A stretch of DNA of 10,408 bases from an uncultured Oscillospiraceae bacterium (GTDB lineage: Bacteria > Bacillota > Clostridia > Oscillospirales > Ruminococcaceae): assembly GCA_900543295.1 (NCBI GenBank), contig UQQY01000073.1:1-10408 (forward strand). The letters run 5' to 3'. The notes under the pieces are model-generated. The model was not told the origin of the DNA, ran no database searches, and worked only from the letters and a program-made list of their open reading frames with translations. The position numbers and the translations under genes are program-made. Below, piece after piece: positions 7,188 through 10,408 of the stretch. Each line of letters opens with the position of its first letter. The stretch's first letter is position 1.

Positions 7188-7535
7188 TTACTTAATTTCT
7201 TCGCCGCATTTTTTGCAGACGCGGACTTTTTTGTCGCCGTCCACTTTGATTCCGGTGCGAACCGGCTTCTTGCATTTGGGGCAGTAAACCTGTACCTTGC
7301 ATGCATAGATCGGCGCTTCCGCTTTCACGATGCCGCCGGTCTCGCCCATTCTTCTGGGTTTCACATGCTTTGACACAACGTTGATGCCCTCAACGATGAC
7401 TTTGCCTTCCTTCGGGCTGACCTCCAAAACCTTGCCGGTTTTGCGCGTGCCCTTGTCGTCAGCATATTTGTCGGAGTATTTACCGGTCATCAAGCATACG
7501 GTATCGCCTTTTTTAACGTGCAGTTTTGTACTCAT
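7188..7535 (-). CDS. rplX: 50S ribosomal protein L24 (uL24) with zinc ribbon and a loop insertion
   Basis: L24 binds 23S rRNA early in 50S assembly and sits beside the exit tunnel. The 115-residue product starts [19 protein letters not shown], then has the KOW motif ending [21 protein letters not shown]. The usual short link between TGK and GKV in the KOW motif (about five residues, DKGKx) is here 14 residues long (20–33), an insertion of about nine residues, [14 protein letters not shown]. The C-terminus carries a zinc-ribbon-like pair of CxxC motifs, Cys85/Cys88 and Cys107/Cys110. These explain why it is longer than the roughly 103–105-residue norm. The ATG start has GGAGGG about ten bases upstream. 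It is 16 bases after rplN. Confidence 0.98.
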   Translation of the reverse strand: MSTKLHVKKGDTVCLMTGKYSDKYADDKGTRKTGKVLEVSPKEGKVIVEGINVVSKHVKPRRMGETGGIVKAEAPIYACKVQVYCPKCKKPVRTGIKVDGDKKVRVCKKCGEEIK

Positions 7536-7551
7536 GAATCACAGTCCCTCC

Positions 7552-7920
7552 TTAAAGCACTTCCGGCGCGAGAGACAGGATCTTCATGTAATCTTTATCA
7601 CGAAGCTCTCTTGCGACCGGCCCGAAGATACGGGTGCCTCTCGGGTTTTTGTCTTCTCTTATAATAACAGCAGCGTTTTCGTCGAAACGGATATAGGAGC
7701 CGTCGTCGCGACGCAGACCCTTTGCCGAACGAACGATAACCGCTTTTACAACATCGCCTTTTTTAACCGTGCCGCCCGGGGCAGCTTTTTTGACGGAAGC
7801 TACAACGACGTCGCCAATGTTAGCGTACCTTTTTCTGGAACCGCCCAACACACGAATGCACATCAGTTCTTTTGCTCCGGTGTTATCGGCGACCTTCAGG
7901 TAAGTTTGCATCTGGATCAC
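7552..7920 (-). CDS. rplN: 50S ribosomal protein L14 (uL14)
   Basis: L14 lies on the subunit interface of the 50S and forms bridges to 16S rRNA; it is also the docking site for the silencing factor RsfS. The 122-residue product is standard length, with [19 protein letters not shown] (9–27), [19 protein letters not shown] (53–71) and [15 protein letters not shown] (73–87), and ends in ILSLAPEVL. The start is GTG (7918–7920), giving (M)[20 protein letters not shown] eight bases upstream supports it over the internal ATG at codon 4. It follows rpsQ after 31 bases, the point where Escherichia coli separates its S10 and spc operons. Confidence 0.98.
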   Translation of the reverse strand: MIQMQTYLKVADNTGAKELMCIRVLGGSRKRYANIGDVVVASVKKAAPGGTVKKGDVVKAVIVRSAKGLRRDDGSYIRFDENAAVIIREDKNPRGTRIFGPVARELRDKDYMKILSLAPEVL

Positions 7921-7951
7921 AGTGCGTTCCTCCTTTTAGGTTTAAGCGCAA

Positions 7952-8209
7952 TTATTTCGCTTTTTCAATGATCTCGACCACACGCCAGTTTTTGTCCTTG
8001 GACAGCGGACGAGTTTCCATAATCATAACACGATCGCCGACGCCGCAGGCGTTGTTCTCATCATGAGCCTTCAGGCGGATTGTGCGTTTGATAATCTTTT
8101 TGTAAAGCGGGTGTTTTACGTTATCAGCAATGGAAACCACGCAGGTCTTATCCATTTTATCGCTTACAACGATGCCCACTCTTGTTTTTCTGAGGTTTCT
8201 TTCGCTCAT
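7952..8209 (-). CDS. rpsQ: 30S ribosomal protein S17 (uS17)
   Basis: S17 is a primary 16S rRNA-binding protein of OB fold in the body of the 30S subunit. The 85-residue product begins [20 protein letters not shown] and shows the family pattern [24 protein letters not shown], then [20 protein letters not shown], ending VEIIEKAK. The ATG start has GGGAGG nine bases upstream. It follows rpmC by 20 bases and is the last gene of the S10-type block. Confidence 0.99.
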   Translation of the reverse strand: MSERNLRKTRVGIVVSDKMDKTCVVSIADNVKHPLYKKIIKRTIRLKAHDENNACGVGDRVMIMETRPLSKDKNWRVVEIIEKAK

Positions 8210-8229
8210 AGCTTAAATCCTCCCTTCCG

Positions 8230-8430
8230 TTACTGCTCGCTCTTTAATTCGTTGGCACGAATAACGGTTTTGATGCGAGCAATATCTCTTTTCACCGCTG
8301 TGATGCGCATCGGGTTGTCGAGCTGGTTCACAGCAAGCTGAAAGCGGAGGTTGAAAAGCTCGGATTTTAAAGCCGCCAGCTTATCGTTTAATTCAGCCGG
8401 CGAAAGTTCGCGGATTTCATTAGCTTTCAT
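8230..8430 (-). CDS. rpmC: 50S ribosomal protein L29 (uL29)
   Basis: L29 is a small two-helix hairpin protein next to L23 at the exit tunnel, where trigger factor and other nascent-chain factors dock. The 66-residue product is of family length. It begins [20 protein letters not shown], contains [20 protein letters not shown] (21–40) and the C-terminal signature [19 protein letters not shown]. Its ATG overlaps the rplP stop codon by one base (TAATG). The sequence upstream, AGGTGGTGAG, is a weaker ribosome binding site than its neighbours have, which fits re-initiation by ribosomes finishing L16. Confidence 0.98.
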   Translation of the reverse strand: MKANEIRELSPAELNDKLAALKSELFNLRFQLAVNQLDNPMRITAVKRDIARIKTVIRANELKSEQ

Positions 8431-8855
8431 TATTGCTCACCACCTGTCGATTCCTTAGTTACAAACTTGCATTTAATCGGAAGCTTGTGCATAGCGAGAC
8501 GCATAGCCTCTCTTGCAAGCTCTTCGGTCACGCCGCCGATCTCGAACAGGACTCTGCCCGGTTTTACAACGGCGACCCAGTATTCCGGAGAACCTTTACC
8601 TTTACCCATACGGGTTTCAGCCGGCTTCTGTGTAACCGGTTTGTCCGGAAAGATCTTGATCCAGACCTGACCGCCACGTTTGATGTAACGGGTCATCGCG
8701 ATACGAGCCGCTTCGATCTGGTTGGAAGTAATCCATGCCGGCTCAAGCGCCTGCAAACCGTAATCGCCGTGGGAAACGAAGTTTCCGCGGGTAGCCTTAC
8801 CTGTCATGCGGCCTCTCTGCTGACGACGGAATTTTACGCGTTTTGGTAACAGCAT
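8430..8855 (-). CDS. rplP: 50S ribosomal protein L16 (uL16)
   Basis: L16 is a late-assembling protein near the A-site tRNA elbow and the peptidyl-transferase centre. The 141-residue product starts [20 protein letters not shown] and includes [20 protein letters not shown] (33–52), the [20 protein letters not shown] region (59–78), [18 protein letters not shown] (80–97) and [11 protein letters not shown]. Its ATG overlaps the rpsC stop codon by one base (TAATG), and its AAGGAGG ribosome binding site is embedded in the last codons of rpsC. The 3' end likewise overlaps rpmC, so S3, L16 and L29 form a translationally linked trio. Confidence 0.99.
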   Translation of the reverse strand: MLLPKRVKFRRQQRGRMTGKATRGNFVSHGDYGLQALEPAWITSNQIEAARIAMTRYIKRGGQVWIKIFPDKPVTQKPAETRMGKGKGSPEYWVAVVKPGRVLFEIGGVTEELAREAMRLAMHKLPIKCKFVTKESTGGEQ

Positions 8856-9574
8856 TATTTACTTCCTCCTTCCTGACGGGGTCTTCTCGGTCTGCGGGAG
8901 TCGTTTCTTCTTTCCGGCGGCAGCTTCGGAGCCTTCTGAATCTGGCCCTTCAAAACCTCGCCTTTATAAATGAACACTTTGACGCCCAGACGACCGTAGG
9001 TGGTGTCTGCTTCTGCAAAGCCGTAATCAATATCGGCGCGCAGGGTGTGCAGCGGAATGGTGCCCTCATGATAAACCTCTGCACGTGCGATTTCCGCACC
9101 GCCCAGACGGCCTGCACAGCGAATCTTAATGCCCTTTGCACCAAGGCGCATCGTGCGCTGAATTGCCTGCTTCATCGCTCTTCTGAACGAAATACGGCGC
9201 TCAAGCTGCGCGCATACGCTCTCTGCAACGAGCTGTGCGGAAAGATCCGGCTGTTTTACCTCAACGATGTTGACGATGACCGGTTTGTTGATCATAGCCT
9301 CGAGTGTTGCGCGAAGCTTTTCGATCTCAGCGCCGCCCTTGCCGATTACCAGGCCCGGTTTTGCGCAGTGAATGTGAATCCGCACTCTAACCGCGTCGCG
9401 CTCGATCTCAATGTTCGGAACGCCTGCCGCAAAAAGCGTCTTTTTGATATACTCACGGATTTTGTAATCTTCAACCAGTGTATCGCCGAAAGTGCTCTTA
9501 TTTGCAAACCAGCGGGAATCCCAGTCCTTGATTACGCCCACGCGAAGACCGTGGGGATTCACTTTTTGGCCCAT
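8855..9574 (-). CDS. rpsC: 30S ribosomal protein S3 (uS3)
   Basis: S3 lies on the solvent side of the 30S head and forms part of the mRNA entry site with helicase-like activity. The 239-residue product starts [21 protein letters not shown] type-II KH domain follows with the GxxG loop GKGG at 78–81 ([13 protein letters not shown]). The C-terminal domain includes [20 protein letters not shown] and the conserved [13 protein letters not shown] and [15 protein letters not shown]. The last 25 or so residues are a proline/arginine-rich tail ([19 protein letters not shown]), somewhat longer than the common 210–220-residue form. The ATG start has GAGGAGG six bases upstream. The stop overlaps the rplP start by one base. 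Confidence 0.99.
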   Translation of the reverse strand: MGQKVNPHGLRVGVIKDWDSRWFANKSTFGDTLVEDYKIREYIKKTLFAAGVPNIEIERDAVRVRIHIHCAKPGLVIGKGGAEIEKLRATLEAMINKPVIVNIVEVKQPDLSAQLVAESVCAQLERRISFRRAMKQAIQRTMRLGAKGIKIRCAGRLGGAEIARAEVYHEGTIPLHTLRADIDYGFAEADTTYGRLGVKVFIYKGEVLKGQIQKAPKLPPERRNDSRRPRRPRQEGGSK

Positions 9575-9594
9575 AGTTTACCTCCTCTTTCAGC

Positions 9595-9930
9595 TTATTC
9601 CTTTTCCTTCAGAACCAGGGTGATGTGCGACGTTCTCTTCAATACGCGGAACGCGCGGCCCTGAGCTCTCGGTCTGATGCGTTTGAGCGTCGGACCCGGG
9701 CATACAAAACACTCAGAGACGTAAAGATCGTCTTTGTTCATGTTGTGGTTGTTCTCTGCGTTGGCGATGGCCGACTTTAAAAGCTTTGCAAGCGGCTCGC
9801 ATGCAGCCTTCGGGGTGTGTTTTAAGATCGCCATAGCTTTATCGACCGGCTGATTGCGGATCAGGTCCAATACGATCTGAACCTTGCGGGGAGCTATGCG
9901 AACATATCTAAGATAGGCTCTTGCTTCCAT
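9595..9930 (-). CDS. rplV: 50S ribosomal protein L22 (uL22)
   Basis: L22 lines the exit tunnel with a long β-hairpin that helps form the constriction, where macrolide-resistance changes are known in other species. The 111-residue product begins [20 protein letters not shown], has [20 protein letters not shown] (21–40), [12 protein letters not shown] (53–64) and the hairpin stretch RPRAQGRA (86–93) with the conserved [11 protein letters not shown] end. The hairpin is intact and I see no insertion or deletion there. The ATG start is preceded by AAGGAGG eight bases upstream. It follows rpsS by 21 bases and precedes rpsC by 20. Confidence 0.99.
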   Translation of the reverse strand: MEARAYLRYVRIAPRKVQIVLDLIRNQPVDKAMAILKHTPKAACEPLAKLLKSAIANAENNHNMNKDDLYVSECFVCPGPTLKRIRPRAQGRAFRVLKRTSHITLVLKEKE

Positions 9931-9951
9931 TTAAAAATCCTCCTTCCGGTC

Positions 9952-10233
9952 TTATTTACCGTTGTTCGACGTTTTCGAGCCGGCGTGTCCCTTAAAGGTT
10001 CTGGTCGGTGCAAACTCGCCGAGTTTGTGACCCACCATATCCTCTGTTACATAAACCGGAACATGCTTGCGGCCGTCGTGAACGGCAAATGTATGGCCGA
10101 CGAAATCCGGGAAAATCGTGGAGGAACGGCTCCAGGTTTTAAGCACCCGTTTCTCGCCTGTTTTGTTCATTTCAACAACTCTTTTTAAGAGGACCGGCTG
10201 AACGTAAGGTCCTTTTTTAATGCTTCTGCCCAC
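9952..10233 (-). CDS. rpsS: 30S ribosomal protein S19 (uS19)
   Basis: S19 is in the 30S head, forms a complex with S13 and touches the A-site tRNA through bridges to the 50S. The 93-residue product begins (M)[18 protein letters not shown] and carries [20 protein letters not shown] (34–53), then [20 protein letters not shown] (54–73) and [10 protein letters not shown]. These are diagnostic. The start is GTG (10231–10233), with AAGGAGG seven bases upstream. It follows rplB after 17 bases. Confidence 0.99.
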   Translation of the reverse strand: MGRSIKKGPYVQPVLLKRVVEMNKTGEKRVLKTWSRSSTIFPDFVGHTFAVHDGRKHVPVYVTEDMVGHKLGEFAPTRTFKGHAGSKTSNNGK

Positions 10234-10250
10234 AGTTTTGCCTCCTTCCC

Positions 10251-10408
10251 TTACTTATCGTTTCTGCGTTTCACAATGAATTTATTGGAGGGGTTGTGCT
10301 TTTTGCGGGTCTTGTAGCCAAGCGTCGGTTTGCCCCACGGAGTAACCGGGCCCGGACGGCCGATCGGGGATTTGCCTTCGCCGCCGCCGTGCGGATGGTC
10401 GTTCGGGT
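10251..10408 (-). CDS. rplB: 50S ribosomal protein L2 (uL2), 3' part only
   Basis: Only the last 52 or so codons are in the window; the gene runs off the high-coordinate edge. The translation contains [20 protein letters not shown] (the conserved histidine-containing loop near the peptidyl-transferase centre), then [15 protein letters not shown], and ends [10 protein letters not shown] before TAA at 10251–10253. L2 is required for subunit association and peptidyl-transferase activity. It ends 17 bases before rpsS, the normal S10 order (rplB–rpsS–rplV–rpsC). The gene is too short for many gene callers here but its identity is clear. Confidence 0.97.
   Translation of the reverse strand, partial: PNDHPHGGGEGKSPIGRPGPVTPWGKPTLGYKTRKKHNPSNKFIVKRRNDK

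Noticed and set aside
7330..7971. 213-codon open frame on the plus strand opposite rplN and rplX
   Set aside because: Antisense to two certain genes and spans their ribosome binding sites; no recognisable motifs.
8843..9664. 273-codon open frame on the plus strand opposite rpsC
   Set aside because: Antisense to a certain gene, no family features, and no credible start signal. Best explained as a shadow frame.

Overview
This window is a stretch of the conserved bacterial ribosomal-protein supercluster (S10–spc–alpha), read entirely from the minus strand. It holds 25 genes, two of them cut by the window edges. Transcription runs from position 10408 down to 1. The order is rplB (3' end), rpsS, rplV, rpsC, rplP, rpmC, rpsQ | rplN, rplX, rplE, rpsN, rpsH, rplF, rplR, rpsE, rpmD, rplO, secY, adk, map, a KOW-domain gene, infA, rpmJ | rpsM, rpsK (5' end).

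The likely source is a Bacillota member of the class Clostridia, perhaps near Oscillospiraceae/Ruminococcaceae. The reasons are the secY-adk-map-KOW-infA-rpmJ-rpsM-rpsK order, a small KOW protein between map and infA, the short zinc-binding form of S14, a zinc-lid adenylate kinase, strong AAGGAGG(TGATC) Shine-Dalgarno sites before nearly every gene, and balanced base composition. The family-level placement is a guess from sequence feel; the phylum is much safer.

Layout: positions 7952–10408 carry the distal S10-type genes (L2, S19, L22, S3, L16, L29, S17). Positions 2605–7920 carry the spc-type genes (L14 to L15) ending with secY, the membrane channel for protein export. Positions 703–2590 carry the housekeeping insert adk, map, KOW protein and infA. 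Positions 1–645 begin the alpha-type block with L36, S13 and S11. Spacing is very tight: two gene pairs overlap by one base (TAATG), most gaps are 1–31 bases and are mainly ribosome binding site, and the largest gap is 57 bases (infA–rpmJ). No stretch over 300 bases lacks a gene. I saw no convincing promoter, riboswitch, tRNA, mobile element, CRISPR array or long repeat.

Together the genes supply 30S and 50S proteins, initiation factor 1, the secretion pore next to the ribosome exit tunnel, the enzyme that trims the initiator methionine from nascent chains, and an adenylate-balancing kinase. I found no undescribed system. The points worth a second look are modest: the poorly characterised KOW protein, a nine-residue insertion in L24, a run of weak start codons (TTG/GTG) in map-KOW-infA, and a small hairpin between infA and rpmJ.
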